Notes: a model not told the origin generated them from the sequence alone. A stretch of 64,000 nucleotides of DNA from Sindora glabra (GCA_020226215.1 CM035234.1:71937135-72001134); one strand, 5' to 3'. Positions 36,118 to 49,610 are shown, counted from the stretch's first letter. Numbers and translations are program-made.

Positions 36118-37785
36118 TACATATATCATATAATGCAGTGGAAAATAAATTTTCAAAATTATGTGATATAAAACCTTCCTACGGATTAATGAGCAGAAAT
36201 ATAAATCAAGAATAAAAAATTACCTCTTGAAGTGTGGATCTAAATCATGAGTACAATCAAGTGATGGTACCTCTATAATATCCAAATAGAGCGAATGATG
36301 ACTTTTTAATCTTCATAAATTTGCTAGGATTCATCTCTCACATAAAGGAATAGGGTTGAATGCGGTTTTAGTAGGTTTTTTATAAGGTTTTTGCCGGTGG
36401 CAATTATATTTATTTTTTGTATTAAACAATAATGCCTTTATGCCCTTTTTATAAAACTAAAGACATGCCTCTTTTGTAGTCCTACTAGGAAAACTATATC
36501 CAATTTTAATTTCATTCAACCACTATTACCTTATCCCTAACATGGTGAGAGTGAAGAGGGATAGAGCTTATCCATTAGTTATTTAATATTACTTTAATAT
36601 TAATAATAAAATATTATTATATAATAATATTATCTCATAATATAATTATATCATATTATTAGATAATAATATTATCTTATAATATAATTATCTAATATCA
36701 AATAGTATAATTATTTAATATTACTTTAATATTAGATAATATCACATAATATAATATAATATATATTATGTGAATATATATATTATTACTTTGATAATAT
36801 GTATATACAAAATAATAAGTCCAGTTAATAGGATTTTAGTCTAACTAAAAATTAATTAATTACTGTCTCATTCTTTCTAATTTTGTGTGACCTTGTAGGT
36901 TCCTACTATGTTAGTAATGACTCATCAGTAGATCATAGATAGCGAGCAGTATCTAACAATACATTATTACCACCTAAGTAGTAAGAATGTCTGTGATTCG
37001 ACATCTACCTAATGTGTGATTAATGCTTTGTAACATAGTTTTTTTTGTAATGATATTCAAATCAATCCAGAGGCATGAAATGTGTTATCTTCGTCAATTT
37101 TCAATTTATATTTCTTGATACTGAGTAAACTAATATAAACAAACAATTAATATCACATATTAATCCATTCGAACATAGCCATGCATTTTTAAATATCACT
37201 TAATCAAGAGGCTTGAGGATATCACTTCTTTATATAAAAGGAACAAAATCTCATCTAAATCACTCACATCCCTCTACATGATTTGTGATATACCTAATTA
37301 ATGTTTTACATGTCATCTCGATTAAAGGTGATATAAAACGACATCAAAGTATGTGATCCCTCATGTAGGGAATCGTAGTGACTTCAAGTCAAAAGATTAT
37401 ATACATTGTGGTCACATGAGAATAACTAAAGACACATGATAATCTATATAGAAATCTCATAGCGGGTCAGTCTAGTACATTTGTTTACTAATAATGTACC
37501 TATGTATTAACTTGATATCATATATTCATGATTCATAATCATCAATTACCATACATAATATTCTCAATATATTATTACTATCCTTTTTGCAATAATATTC
37601 GACATGGACATTTTAGGAATAATAAAACTATTTAAAGGATAATTATTATATTAAGTTATAAATTGCATAAATATTAAAAAAATAAAATAAAATATAATAA
37701 TTGTATTATCTAGAATAAAATATAATACGTTGTGTGTTATTACAATCATCTTATGATTAACTCCTAGGACACATATGCTAATACA
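36118..37785 (-). mobile_element. Solo LTR, family S, copy 2 (reverse)
   Basis: TGTTAGGTTTTACATATATC at 36118 to CTAGGACACATATGCTAATA ending CA near 37,785, 1,668 bp. This is the inverted counterpart of 48,280-49,946 (1,667 bp): the left end matches the reverse complement of that copy's right end (GCATGTGATAATCCGAATTC region). Internal blocks also match, for example 'CACCTAAGTAGTAAGAATGT...GTGATTCGACATC' near 36,971. No internal domain is attached and no clear TSD is present. It splits the leader of copia-1 and is therefore younger than that insertion. Confidence 0.8.
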
Positions 37786-37860
37786 TAAGAGGCTTGTATG
37801 GTTCATGTGCCACTTAGGGTCACTTTTTGATGGCAGTGATTACATTGTCATGTTCTACTC

Positions 37861-39837
37861 TTTGAGTATTTTTTTGGCAATTTTTCTAAAAATTTTGAAA
37901 TAAAAACTTTTATGATATTTTTGGCCTAATTTATTTTGATATTTGTTTGCAATTATTTTTTACTAAAATTTTTTCTAGGTAATTTTTATATTATTAACTA
38001 CCTACTATAATTTTAATAGCATTTGTGTAGATTGTTTGTAAATTGTAATAATTTTAAGGATATTATTACATTAAAAAATTATTGTATACTTGTATTATTT
38101 CAAAAAAATTATGTAACTACATACGTACCTTTGTGCAACTAGTCCCATGAAATTTTGCACAAAAATTTTAGAAGAAAACCTTTTTTAACTTGTATAAGGG
38201 GGACGCTATATTGATAATATAGGTATAAGGTTTGATGTTGTACTCCTAGAACTTTAAACACCTTTCGATGTTAAGACTTTAGAGGCATAATATTTTATTC
38301 TTGTATTATGCTATAAGAACTTAAATGATCTTGGTCTTAGTGTTTATAATATAATAATGAATATGGTTGCATAGTGCAATTTTATTCTATGAAGGATACT
38401 AACATGAATAAGGTTTTGACATACATTAGGTAATTAGAATATTTTTTTCTCAATGCTATGTTTATGAAATGGAATTTAAGATATTAAGTGGGATAAATAA
38501 AGCCTAGTTTTGGAAAGTGTATTTGGTGATCCCATGTGTAGAATCCATTGTTAGTACAAATTCAATTGTAAAGGAAAAAAGTAGAACATAAAGTTATCTA
38601 CACTCAAATTTAGTTGGTCTAATGGTCATTTTGGTTTGGACAATCAAATAGAGCATTCTTGAATTAGTGAATGTTTAATGAAAATCTATAAAATTCAATT
38701 GAGCAGGAAAGGGTCATTGATTGAAAGAATCGCCAATAATAAGGCCGGTGGGTTGCTGAGATCTATTAGGAAATTTATTAATTATTTTAATATGATGAAA
38801 GCTTAGAAGTTTGGTTTTTGACCTAACACTGACTAAATATTTTCCACTAGATGCTATAACATTATGAAAGTGTCTTAAAACTAGAAGTTAAATTTTATTT
38901 TGTGTTTTATTTTGTATTGAAAACATAATATTTTCAACTAAGAAAATTCATTTTCCCCCCTTTGTCATGTTTTAGCATATAAAACTTGCTTTGAATGTGT
39001 TTATTGGGGTACATATTTTAGTAGGGTTATATTGGAACTTTTCAAAAATCCAAAATTTAAAATATAACCCTAAAGCCATCTCTAGATAGATCTATTTAAA
39101 AATATTCCAAGATAATAAGAGACTATCAAATACCATAAAAAGAAGGAAGTTAGAAACAAATGTGACTTCAAGTTTAATGGGATGCTTATATGAAATTGTA
39201 GGTTTAAGATTAGGTTAGTTGGTAGTTAATAACTAATCTTAGGAGAAAGTTATAGTTAGCAAAAGACTCTTTTCTCTTAACATTTTAAAACTTACTTATG
39301 GTTTAAAGTATATGTTATTAAGTATATGCATTTTGGTAATTATGGATTTGGGTGACAAAAATATTTTCCTAAGTTAATCACAGTATGAATATGTTAGCTA
39401 AGATAAAGTAATTGAATCAAAGTTAGTTAAAAGGCTTAGGAGTAAAAGTGTGGTAGACCAAGAACGCTTATGTGATGGGCTCATAATACACAAGTTTTAA
39501 GAGTATCTAGTTTATCTCTTTTTGGCACCAAAAGAGTCCAATATGTCAGTGTGCTCTCATATTTGTTAATCTGAAAGGCTTAAATTTATTAGGCTTAAAA
39601 GTTTTCTAAGTGGTAAGAATTATCCCATATGTATTAACTGTAGGTAACTTATTATTGATTTAGGTTAACAATTTTATATTGCAAATGGTTTCATATCTAG
39701 GTAGTACAAATGATACACATTAACCTATAAAAGATTAAAATATTATATATATACATATTACTCAAACTTGTTATATCAGTTATCTAGGTGCTTATAAATC
39801 TATGACTAAACATGTGTTAAAAGAAACTTTGAGTATT
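37861..39837 (+). repeat. Copia-1 tandem duplication, unit 1
   Basis: Starts 'TTTGAGTATTTTTTTGGCA' and repeats as unit 2 from 39,838. It contains part of the leader (to about 39,200) and then a broken RT C-terminal segment near 39,640-39,790, where codons for a worn 'YL.GT...LTY' block can be read with stops. Its right end fuses directly to the start of unit 2. About 155 bp present in unit 2 (41,356-41,510) is missing here. Confidence 0.8.
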
Positions 39838-42027
39838 TTTTTGGCATTTTTTAAAAAAATTGGAAATAAAAATTTTTATGATATTTTTGCCCAATTTATT
39901 TGGATATTTATTTGCAATTATTTTTTATTAAAATTTTTCTAGATAATTTTTATATTACTAGCTACCTACTATAATTTTAATAGCATTTGTGGAAATTATT
40001 TGTATAATATAACAATTTTAAGGATATTATTACATTAAATAAAAATTACTATATACTTGTATTATTTCAAAAAATTTTGCAGAACTACATACCTACCTTT
40101 GTGGGATTAGTTACATGAAATTTTGTACAAAAATTTTGAAAGGAAACATTTTTTAACTTTTATAAGGGGAAAGCTATATTGATAATATTAAAAACCCTTT
40201 GGTATTATATTATATTATTTATATAGTAAGTTAGTTATAATATAAGTGTAGGGTTAGACATTGTACTCCTAGGACTTTAAACACCTTTCAATGTTAAGGC
40301 TTTAGGGGCATGATATTTGATTCTTGTATTATGCTATAAGAACTTAAATGCCCTTGGTCTTAGTCTTTATAATATGATAATGAATATGGTTGCATAGTGT
40401 AATTTTATTCTGTGAGGGATACTAACATGAATAAGGTTTTGACATACATTAAGTAATTGAAATATTTTTTTTCCTCAATGCTATGTTTATTCAATAGAAT
40501 TTAAGATGTTAAGTGGGATAGTTTGTAATTAATAAACCCTAGTTCTAGAAAGTATATTTGGTGATCCCATGTCTAAAACCCACTGTTAGTACAAATTCAA
40601 GTGTAAAGGCAAAAGTAGAACATAAAGTTATCTACACTCAAAATTAGTTAGTTTAATGGTCATTTTGGTTTAGATGATTAAATGGAGCATTCTTAGATTA
40701 GTGAATGTTTAATGAAAATCCATAAAATTTAATTGAGCAAGAAAGGTTCATTGATTGAAAGAATGACCAATAATAAAGCCGGTGGGCTATTGAGATCCAT
40801 TATGAAATTTATTAATTATTCTAATATAATGAAAGCTTAGTTGATTTTTCTAACCTGACACTGACTAAATATTTTCCAGTAGATGCTATTAACATTATGA
40901 AAGTGTTTTAAAACTAGAAATTAAGTTTTATTTTGTGTTTTATTTTTTTTATAAAAAATGTAACATTTTTAACTAAGAAAATTCATTTTTCCTTGGTTGT
41001 CATATTTTAGCATATAAAACTTGCTTTCAATGTGTTTATTAGGGTACATATTTTAGCAGGGTTATATTAGGATTTTTTAAAAATTCAAAATATAAAATAT
41101 AACCTTAAAACCATCTCTAGAACTTAATTGGATGGATCCATTTAAAGATATTCCAAGATAATAAGAAACTATCAAATACTAAAAAAAGGTGGGCATTAGA
41201 AACAAACATGACTTCAAGTTTAACAGGGATGCTTATATGAAATTGTAGGTTTAAGATCAAGTTAGTTGGTAATTAATAACTATTCTTAGGAGCAAGGTAT
41301 AATTAGTAAAAAACTCTTTTCTTTTAATATTTTAAAACTTACTTATAGTTTAAAGCAGCTGGTTTTAGTGGGAACGTGAGAGTAGCCTTTCTAATTTATG
41401 ACCTAATAGCCAAATAGTTTTTGAAAGGGAAAATTAAGAATATTCATTGTATCCTATTTTGACAAGATTGTAATTTATCTCAAAAATTAGGAAAGTAATA
41501 TAGACCAATATATGTTATTTGAGTATATGCATTTTGGTAATTATGGTTTTAGGGGATGACAATATTTTCTTAAGTTAGTCACAGTATGAATATGTTAGTT
41601 GAGACAAAGTAATTGAATCAAAGTTAGTTAAAAGGCTTAGGAGTAAAAGTGTGGCAAGCCAAGAATGCTTTTGTGGTGAGCTCATAATACACGAATTCTA
41701 AGAGTATCTAGTTTGTCTTTTTTAGTACCAAAAGAGTCCAACATATTAGTGTGCTCTCATGCTTGTTAATCCAAAAGAATTATATTTATTAGGTTTAAAA
41801 TTTTTCTAAGTGATAAGAATTGTCTCATATGTATTAGCCATAGGTAGCTTATTGTTGATTTAGGTTAATGATTTTAGATTGCAAATGGTTTCATATCTAG
41901 GTGGTACAAATGATACACACTAACCTATAAAGGAATGCAAGATTATATATGTACATATTACTCAAAATTGTTATATCAGTTGTCTAGGTGTTTATAAAAT
42001 ATGTGACTAAATATATGTTGGAAGAAA
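39838..42027 (+). repeat. Copia-1 tandem duplication, unit 2
   Basis: Colinear with unit 1 over its whole length, period 1,977 bp at the left edge. It has many substitutions plus small indels, so the duplication is not recent. It continues without a break into the RNase H and 3' LTR of copia-1, so unit 2 keeps the original right-hand context. Confidence 0.8.
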
Positions 42028-42360
42028 TTGTGATGTGGAAATTGTTATGCAGTTAATTAAAACAATCCCCATTAAAAGGCAAAGCAGGTTATGTATTATA
42101 AATTTCCTTATCAAGCTAACAAGTCAAGGATTTTTTTATGTTAATTAGATTTATATTATGACAATATTGTTGCTATAGGATTCTTCCTTAGTAATAACAA
42201 ATTTACTTACATAAAGACTTTAAATTGAGGTACCTATTTATAAGAAAGAAAATGCATAAGCATAGCTCATAGATCCATTAACTAAAAGCTTAGCGATAAA
42301 TATAAAGCATTATTATATGGATAATTTGAATTTTTTAAGCTTTTTCAATGTTTTAGGTTA
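42028..42360 (+). pseudogene. Copia RNase H remnant of copia-1
   Basis: The frame around 42,150-42,310 gives YDNIVAIGFFLSNN and, after an interruption, LRYLFIRKKM, matching the copia RNase H pattern 'CDN.AA...N' and 'H.D..YHF.RE'. The following 'DPLTK'-type segment is only faintly visible at 42,270-42,300. Stops and frameshifts break it throughout. It lies about 450 bases before the 3' LTR, the expected place for copia RNase H. Confidence 0.6.
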
Positions 42361-42805
42361 ATGGGAGTCTTATTAATATGAGTTCATTGATATCTTGTGA
42401 TATATTTAAATGAAATACTCATAATAAAATATTCATAATATCGTCATATATTATGGACACTGTGGTTATGGCATATGAGTAAAGACAATTAGATCTTGTT
42501 TTATTATTGTGTTGAGAATATTGATTCTTGTTAGGCATCTTAGGCATATGTTAAGACTACTATGTAGGGACTTACATTTTATCACATTAATGTATTATAA
42601 ATCCTATTATGCACTTTATATTTATTTGGTTAGTAAGGTGTAGACATTTAACATTTTTAATTTTAATAGCCTTTCAAATATAATATCTAGAGTTATTAGA
42701 TGTTTATGATCTTAATTAGACTTATGACTAAAATAATATCATTTTAACATTAATTATTTTCAGGTACTTATCATTTATAAATTAATATAGGCTTAAGGGG
42801 TAGAT

Positions 42806-43351
42806 TGTTAAAAATTTTAGTGTAAGCCTCGCTTTAATTTATAAATGATAATTAATGTTATTCTTTAATTATGTGGACTCAAAATAAAGTAACTATATAT
42901 ATGAGGCCCTGTATGGTATTATAGCCCTAATATGGGTTAGTTAGGCATGAATCATGTGATAGGTAAGATTCCTGATCCAACCCAATTATTTTAATAAGGT
43001 CTTTTAACTTTAGTACGACTTTGTTTGTGTTATCCTATTGGTGTATAAACTTTGTTCTTCTCTTCACAAAAAGAAGGAAAGAGAGAGAGAGAGAGATGGG
43101 AGTTATGATAGAAGGAGACCAAACCTCATAATAAAATAACACCATTAATGATCACAAAATCTTGATTAAGAAGTTAAAGATCAAGGTTGAACAATTCGTG
43201 AATTAAAAGTGTTAAATTAAGCCTCAAATGTCTTTGTTTTAGATATTTATAGTATTAATTTTATATAATTGAATGTGCTCTTCATCTTTGTTCATGTCAT
43301 AATTGAAAACCATAATCTAAGGTTTCATGTTTAATTAAAATTATTCTTACA
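42806..43351 (+). repeat. 3' LTR of copia-1
   Basis: Begins TGTTAAAAATTTTAG after a purine-rich tract (GGCTTAAGGGGTAGAT, the likely polypurine tract) and ends TTCTTACA. Colinear with the 5' LTR. It includes a (GA)n run at 43,079-43,096 that is shorter in the 5' copy. Confidence 0.8.
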
Positions 43352-44940
43352 TTATTTTCATATGTTGCTTTCACCATTTATTTGTTTTCTGAAAAGTATA
43401 TTTAGGAAACAACATTATCCATTGAAATTAGAGGGGAACACTATCAGATTAAGTGTTGATATGTAGAGTTAGTGAAACAAACAAGCTAGATTCGCTTCCA
43501 AATCTTAATATATTATATTAGGTGTGAGTTCAGCGTTTGAAAATTTCTAGCCCAATACTATATATGAGTGCGTCACTATTCACTCGTTCAAACAAAGTTA
43601 TCTTTCAAAATTCAGGCTCTATGACTAATCCATGTATCCTCCCATCTCTTTAGCCTTTCTTTTGTTTTAATATTATTTATTATATTATATTTATATTATT
43701 ATTTTTTCTTTTCTCCAACTACCAGTTCCAAGTATCATATTATTTCCATCCTCTCATTTATTTTAATTTTAATATTATTCATATTTCTGTTTATATTTAT
43801 ATTATTATTTTTTCCTTCCTCCAACTTTTTCAATATTAATTTATATTTTTGCTTTCACCCACATTTATGGTCATCTATGAATTATTTTTTTTATTTCATA
43901 CATATTTTTACTATAAAATTTTAAATCCTCTTTTAATTTTTATCTTATAATTTAATTTATTATTTATTTTAGGAATATAAAATAAGTTAAGAGATTAAAT
44001 TAATAAATTTAATTAACTTTTATTTTATTTTTAACCATTATCATTTTACAATTCATATATTGTATCTCTTTATTTTATTTGTTCTACATCATTTTTTTAA
44101 TTTTTTTTCTTATATCCACATATGCTATCTATTAATCGAATGTTAATATTATTAAATAATATAAATATAATATGATACATTTTTTATTATAAAAATATTT
44201 TAAATAAGTTAAAATTTTAATTTAATAGAATTACTTAATTATATGTATTATTTTTAACTATTATTACTTTGTGACTCACACATTATTATCATTTTTTTAT
44301 TTGGAATAATGTGTATTTTTTTATATTCATTCCTTTTATTTATAGTTCAGATATTAATATTATTGAATAATATAAATATAATATTATATATTTTATTTTT
44401 ATAATAAAATATTTTATATTAATTGAAATTTGAATTTGATTGTATTACTTAATTACATATTTAATTTTTAACTTTTGTTTACAACTTATGCATTGTTTCA
44501 GATATTTTATTCTTTCAAATACATATTTTTTTCCCCTTATGTCTACCCAAATTGTTTATAGTTCAAATGCAAGTTCCTTTTTAGGTATTTTTTTCATAGA
44601 CAATTCTTTTTAAAATTTTTGCCGTATAACATATTATACCTCAAATACTCAAGCTATATTTGATTATATTATATAACTACTGAAGAAGTTTATAAGCAAA
44701 TATTACATCTAAAATTTTTAATTAATCAATTTTTTAATATAAAAAATACTTGAAATTTTTAATGAGTATAAATTTAATTTTTAATAAAATATTTTAAATT
44801 TTTGAAAAAATAAACGTCTCTTCTATTAAAGTGGTTTAAAATAATGATAATCTTTCATTGTGTGTGTGTAGTATATATATATACATATATATATATACAT
44901 ATATATATATACATATATATATATACATATATATATATAC

Positions 44941-44979
<39 letters not shown>

Positions 44980-46814
44980 ATAGGAATCAATTAAAAGCAT
45001 ATAAAAATACACATTATATTATGCGTTATTTTTCTATATTGGTTAAAAACTTTTTAAATGAAACTTTTCTTTAAATATATTTACAAATATTTTTATTATA
45101 AAAATATTTTCAAATAATTTAAAATTTTAATATAAAAATTGAATAGGTCAATTACATTCTCTATTTTTTATAAAAGAATTTAAAAAATTTAAATTAAATT
45201 TATTTATTTAATTTTTTTAATATTTTCTTGATAGTATATATTTTCTTTTTGCCTTTGTTGGAAAATTTTTTTTAATCAATTTCTTCTTTAAATATAATTT
45301 TTGATGGAGAATATTTGGTTTGAAAATATATAATGAAATAAATAACAAAAGAAATAGTGTGTTAGAATTTTAAAGTAATAAGAATAGGAAATAAATCTAA
45401 CTTAGAATATAGCATTCAAAATTTTATATTAAGAAAATAATGATAAAATTTAAATAAATAATTTCTGTTCTAATTTTCAATTATGTTAGAAGTAAAATAT
45501 ATAATGAATTAATTCTTTCTATATAGAAGTTTTAACTTATTTAAAATATTTTTAATAAAAAATATTCTATATTATATTTATATTGTTTAGGAATATTAGT
45601 GTATGAGCTATAAATAATAGAAGTATATTAGAGAAAAAATGTAATAAAGAAAATAAATATATAAGAATAAAATGTGAATTTTAAAATAAATAAAGTTAAA
45701 AATAAATTATATTTGTTATTTTTATAATAGCATAGCATGTGAGTAATTTTGAACATATTTTTGTTTGTTGTGCTAGATTCTTTAATGAATAGTAATTTTT
45801 ATTAAAGATTTTTTTTTATTCTTACTAGAGACTTTGGGTCAATTTTTCAAATAATTATTTTAGAATTTATTTTTATTAAGGAGGGAGGTGAATTCATCAA
45901 TGTAATAGCTTATATTTATTACTTTTGAATTAATTTTTTTTGGATGCTAAATTCAAAAATAATTTTCAAAACACATTAATATAAAAATATTTGAAAAATG
46001 GAACTACTTGAATTGATTAAATGGTGTCATGTATAACTAAATTAATTTGATTTACTATGAATTGAAAATTATTTATATTATTAGTGAATAAGAAGATATT
46101 ATGTTATTAAGAAAAAAGGTAACTAAAATTTTTTATACAAAGTAGAAAAAAAGACATTTTGTTACAATATAATAATATATGAATAAGTGGTAGTACAAAA
46201 TTTACTTATATATTTAACTTCAATTTATTTTATAGATTTAAATAAAGTTGTAAAGATAGATAGTAGATTTTTGAATATATAAAATGAACCAATAACTATA
46301 ACTCATTTTAAACTAAAATCATTAATTATGCAATGTGTAGGTGGAAAAAAATTCTCTAGAAAAATAAAAAAGTGAATGCAATGTAGGTTTAACTGCACTA
46401 ATTCTATTCATTGATATGAACATAAAGTAATATTGACAATTAATCATTTATCTAATACTAATATATTGTAAAACTAAAATTTAATTAATATTTAGTTAAA
46501 AAATAGTAGTGTTATTTATAATGTTTCAAAATTATATTTTTATTAAATACATTATTTTATTTCATTTTCATTCTTTTTTATTAATTTTTATTCTAATTCC
46601 ATCATATCAAATACATATAAATTCTTTCTTTTTATCATTATTTTTAACTATTATAATTATATTAGATACATAGCAAGATATTTAAAGCAATAAGAAAATA
46701 CATATATAATTTAAATTTTTAAATTTTATTTTTCTTTGTAAATTAAATTAAATATTTTAATATCTATTTAAGTTATTATATTTTTTTAAAATTTCATTAG
46801 TTTTTAATTAAATA
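43352..46814. other. AT-rich DNA, possible body of a Helitron
   Basis: No coding frame. Several related segments occur near 43,640-43,860, and others near 43,920-44,480 share 'AATATTATTAAATAATATAAATATAATAT'-like phrases, suggesting internal decayed duplication. A Helitron-like end closes the region at 46,847. A possible 5' end, TCTCTTCTATTAAAGT at 44,817, is preceded by G rather than the expected A, so the left boundary is undetermined. Confidence 0.35.
44871..44979. repeat. AT-rich minisatellite, 14-bp unit
   Basis: About six units of CATATATATATATA followed by plain (AT)n, preceded by (TG)n. The 76-codon frame across it (44,844-45,074) is only this repeat translated. Confidence 0.9.
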
Positions 46815-46817
46815 CTG

Positions 46818-46847
46818 GCTCGTGCGTAGCATGGGCTTAGATTCTAG
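46818..46847 (+). mobile_element. Helitron-like 3' terminus
   Basis: The hairpin GCTCGTGC-GTA-GCATGGGC (46,818-46,836, with two G-T pairs) is followed 7 bases later by CTAG (46,844-46,847) and then T. Helitrons end with a short GC-rich hairpin just before CTRR and insert before T. No RepHel coding sequence is present in the window, so it would be a non-autonomous copy. Confidence 0.55.
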
Positions 46848-47856
46848 TTAGTTTATATAGATTGGTTGTCAAATGAGCTTGGTTAGACTTGTCCATTTTT
46901 TCTTGGGCCTTAAATATAAAGGTTTTAGTTTAATCTTTGGAGCCACCCTATGATCCTTTTTCTTTTTCTTTTTAGTTTTAATTTTTCAACTTTTAAATAA
47001 TAAAAAATTTAAAATTATTCTAAAGCACCATATTTCTATTTATAAATAAATCATACTCATGATACATTTTAATTTTAAATTTATATATAATCTTTAAAAT
47101 GATATATATATAATATAAGCCATAAAATATTCAAAAAAATAAAAATATCATCTATAAAATATTCATAATACAATCCCACATAACTAAATGAAATGGGAGA
47201 GTGTACTTTATATTAGTTAAGAATTTAGGCTAGTATAATAATTAAAAAAAATACATAGGTTAATTCAGCTTGCCTGCAAGTTAGTCCACATAAGTTACAG
47301 GCTTCATAGGCCAACCTCGACCTACATTTATATAGGTTTTCAATATGGTAATCAGAGTTCTTCAAAACCTACATGCTAATCGGTTAGGCCATAAGCTTTG
47401 ACCCATTTCAATAGCTCTACTAATGAATCATCTTATGGTGCCCTTTGAGAAAATATTAACTTTGTATATAATAAGATTTAATAGTATATGATATACTATG
47501 GTATTAATGGTGCACCATAGACTATACTTTTAAAATATTTCATTTGTCAAGGATAAATAAAAAAATGAAAGTATAAAATTGCCTTGAAAAATCAAAGAAC
47601 TAAAGTATAAAATCACCTTAAACTGGAGCTTTTTTACTATTATAATTTCTTTTTCATCATTCTATTATTTTTTTATTTTTATAAAATTTTAATTAAAACC
47701 TTTGTTTTTGTTTTGCCTAAATCGATCATCTAATCTCATGTTTAACTTGGACTTGTTAGTATTATAATTCTAGCAAGAATAGTTAATTAATTTTGGTGTG
47801 CATGAAACATAACACAATTTGAGTACTATTGCAGGGGGATCAGTTTGATCAATTTA
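46848..47856. other. Spacer with no recognised element
   Basis: A less AT-rich patch at about 47,240-47,420 ('GCTTGCCTGCAAGTTAGTCC' to 'GGCCATAAGCTTTGACCC') may be part of an unidentified repeat. No coding frame. Confidence 0.4.
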
Positions 47857-47984
47857 TGGTATGCTTTGGGGTTATTCCACATCAATTATGGAAGGAGTTG
47901 GGTGTTGGTATATAAATGTAAGGAAAAGCCTTAACTCTTAAGTTAGCCTTTGTGGTTAGGAAGGCCTAATAAGGCAGTCGACAT

Positions 47985-47997
47985 TAGTATCAAAGCC
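47985..47997 (+). promoter_or_regulatory. TRIM primer binding site, copy 1
   Basis: TAGTATCAAAGCC, 11 of 13 matching TGGTATCAGAGCC (initiator tRNA-Met), starts one base after the first TRIM LTR. A more decayed equivalent (TAGTATTAAAGTT) lies at 48,193-48,205 after the second LTR. All mismatches in both are transitions. Confidence 0.6.
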
Positions 47998-48271
47998 TAA
48001 TTTTGCTTAATAGTCCATAAAAGAACCGATTGATGTTAAGATTCTAACTAATACCTTGATGTGTGAGGGGAAGATTATTAGGTTATATCCTATATTGGTT
48101 ATGAAAGGGGTTGAGTGTTAGTTTATATGTTGAAGGAAAGTTGAACCTTTAAGTTAACTTTTATGATTAAGAAGGCCTATTGATATCAACACTAGTATTA
48201 AAGTTTGGTTACATTATCTTTGCCCAACAATTCATAAGACAATCGATTGATGTTAAGGTTCCAATTAATGG

Positions 48272-48279
48272 CTTAGTAT
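48272..48279 (+). repeat. 8-bp direct repeat, left copy
   Basis: CTTAGTAT immediately precedes the TG of the solo LTR. The identical octamer follows its CA at 49,947-49,954. Comparison with the junction at 48,050-48,070 shows the undisturbed TRIM sequence had only one such octamer, so it is a target duplication. Confidence 0.75.
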
Positions 48280-49276
48280 TGTTGGTGTGTGTCCTAGAAC
48301 CAATCATATAAGATGATTAGAGTTATACACAATGTATTATATTTTATTTTAGGCAATTTAATTATTATATTTTGTTTTTATTATTATTATGCGCAATTTA
48401 TAACTTAATATAATAATTATCCTTGGAATAACTTTGCTATTCCTAAAATGCCCCTAGTCAAGTATTATTATGAAAAAGGATAGTAATAATACATCGAGAC
48501 TAGCATGTATAGTGACTGATGATTACGAATCATGGATATGTGATATTAAGTCAATACATGAGTACATTGCTAGTGAACAATGTACTGGACTGACCCACTA
48601 TGAGAATATTGCATGGATAAACGTGTCATAAGTTATTCTCATATGATCACAACTACGCATAAACCTTTGACCTGAAGTCACTACGGTTCCCTACATGAGG
48701 AATTACTCACTTTAATATTGTCCTATGTCACCTTTAATCAGGTGACAAGTAGGGGATTGATTGGGTGTGTCATAAATCATGCAGAGGGAAGTGAGTGATG
48801 TAAATGGGATTTTGTTACTCTTGTATAAAAGAGAAATATCCTTGGGCCCCTTGATTGAGTGAGACTTAGAAATGCATGGCCATGCTCAGTTGAATTAATA
48901 TGTGATATTAATTATTTATTTTAAGTCTACTCAGTATCAAGAAATATAAATTGAACATTGACGAGGATGACACATTCCATGCCTCCAGTTCAATTTGGAT
49001 ATTATTACAAAAGGGTCATGATGTAAAACGTTGATCATGTATTAGGTGGATGTCGAATCACAGATATTCTTACTACTTGAGTGGCAGTGATGTATTGCTA
49101 GATACCGCTCGCTGTCTATGGCTCAATAATAAGTCATTGTCAACGTAGTAAGAACCTACAGGGTCACACAAAAGGAGTAGGAATAAGACAATAATTAATT
49201 GGACTTTAATTATATTAATATCCAATTAATTGGACTTATTTTCGTGCATATATATTATTAAGAATAATAAATTCAC

Positions 49277-49280
<4 letters not shown>

Positions 49281-49312
<32 letters not shown>
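49281..49312. repeat. (TA)n microsatellite in solo LTR
   Basis: About 16 TA units inside the U3-like part of solo LTR copy 3. Confidence 0.9.
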
Positions 49313-49316
<4 letters not shown>

Positions 49317-49602
49317 GTGATATTATTTGATATTAAAGTAATATCAAGTAATTATCTTATCAGATATTAGATAAATATATTATGAGATAATATTATTTTG
49401 ATATTTGATAACTATATGCAATTATCTAATATTAAGATATTTATATTATGAGATAATATCATTATCTAATATTAGATAATTAATAGATAAGTCTTATCTC
49501 TTCCCATTATCTCTAGGATAAGGATAAGATGAGTTGTTAAGTGTGATTAGGATTTTGGAAGCATTATCCTAGTAGGACTAGGATTATGGCTTGCCTAAGT
49601 TC

Positions 49603-49610
49603 TATAAAAA
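49603..49610 (+). promoter_or_regulatory. TATA box of solo LTR family S
   Basis: TATAAAAA, 336 bases before the LTR end and followed by a sharp rise in GC content, as at a U3/R boundary. The worn copy 2 has the inverse TTTTTATAAAAC at about 36,449-36,460. Confidence 0.6.

Larger units (their letters stand above)
33923..43351 (+). mobile_element. Deleted Ty1/copia retrotransposon (copia-1)
   Basis: Two diverged LTRs (33,923-34,442 and 42,806-43,351) bracket a leader, the end of reverse transcriptase and a worn RNase H. A remnant primer binding site follows the 5' LTR. Gag, protease, integrase and most of RT are absent, so this is a non-coding derivative. It gained a reverse solo LTR (36,118-37,785) in the leader and a tandem duplication of about 2 kb. 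No matching target duplication is seen (CTAAC left, TTATT right). Its leader is homologous to that at 52.8-54.0 kb, so the copia copy there belongs to the same family. Confidence 0.75.

Noticed and set aside
44844..45074. 76-codon frame rich in Y, I and H
   Set aside because: Translation of the AT-rich minisatellite.
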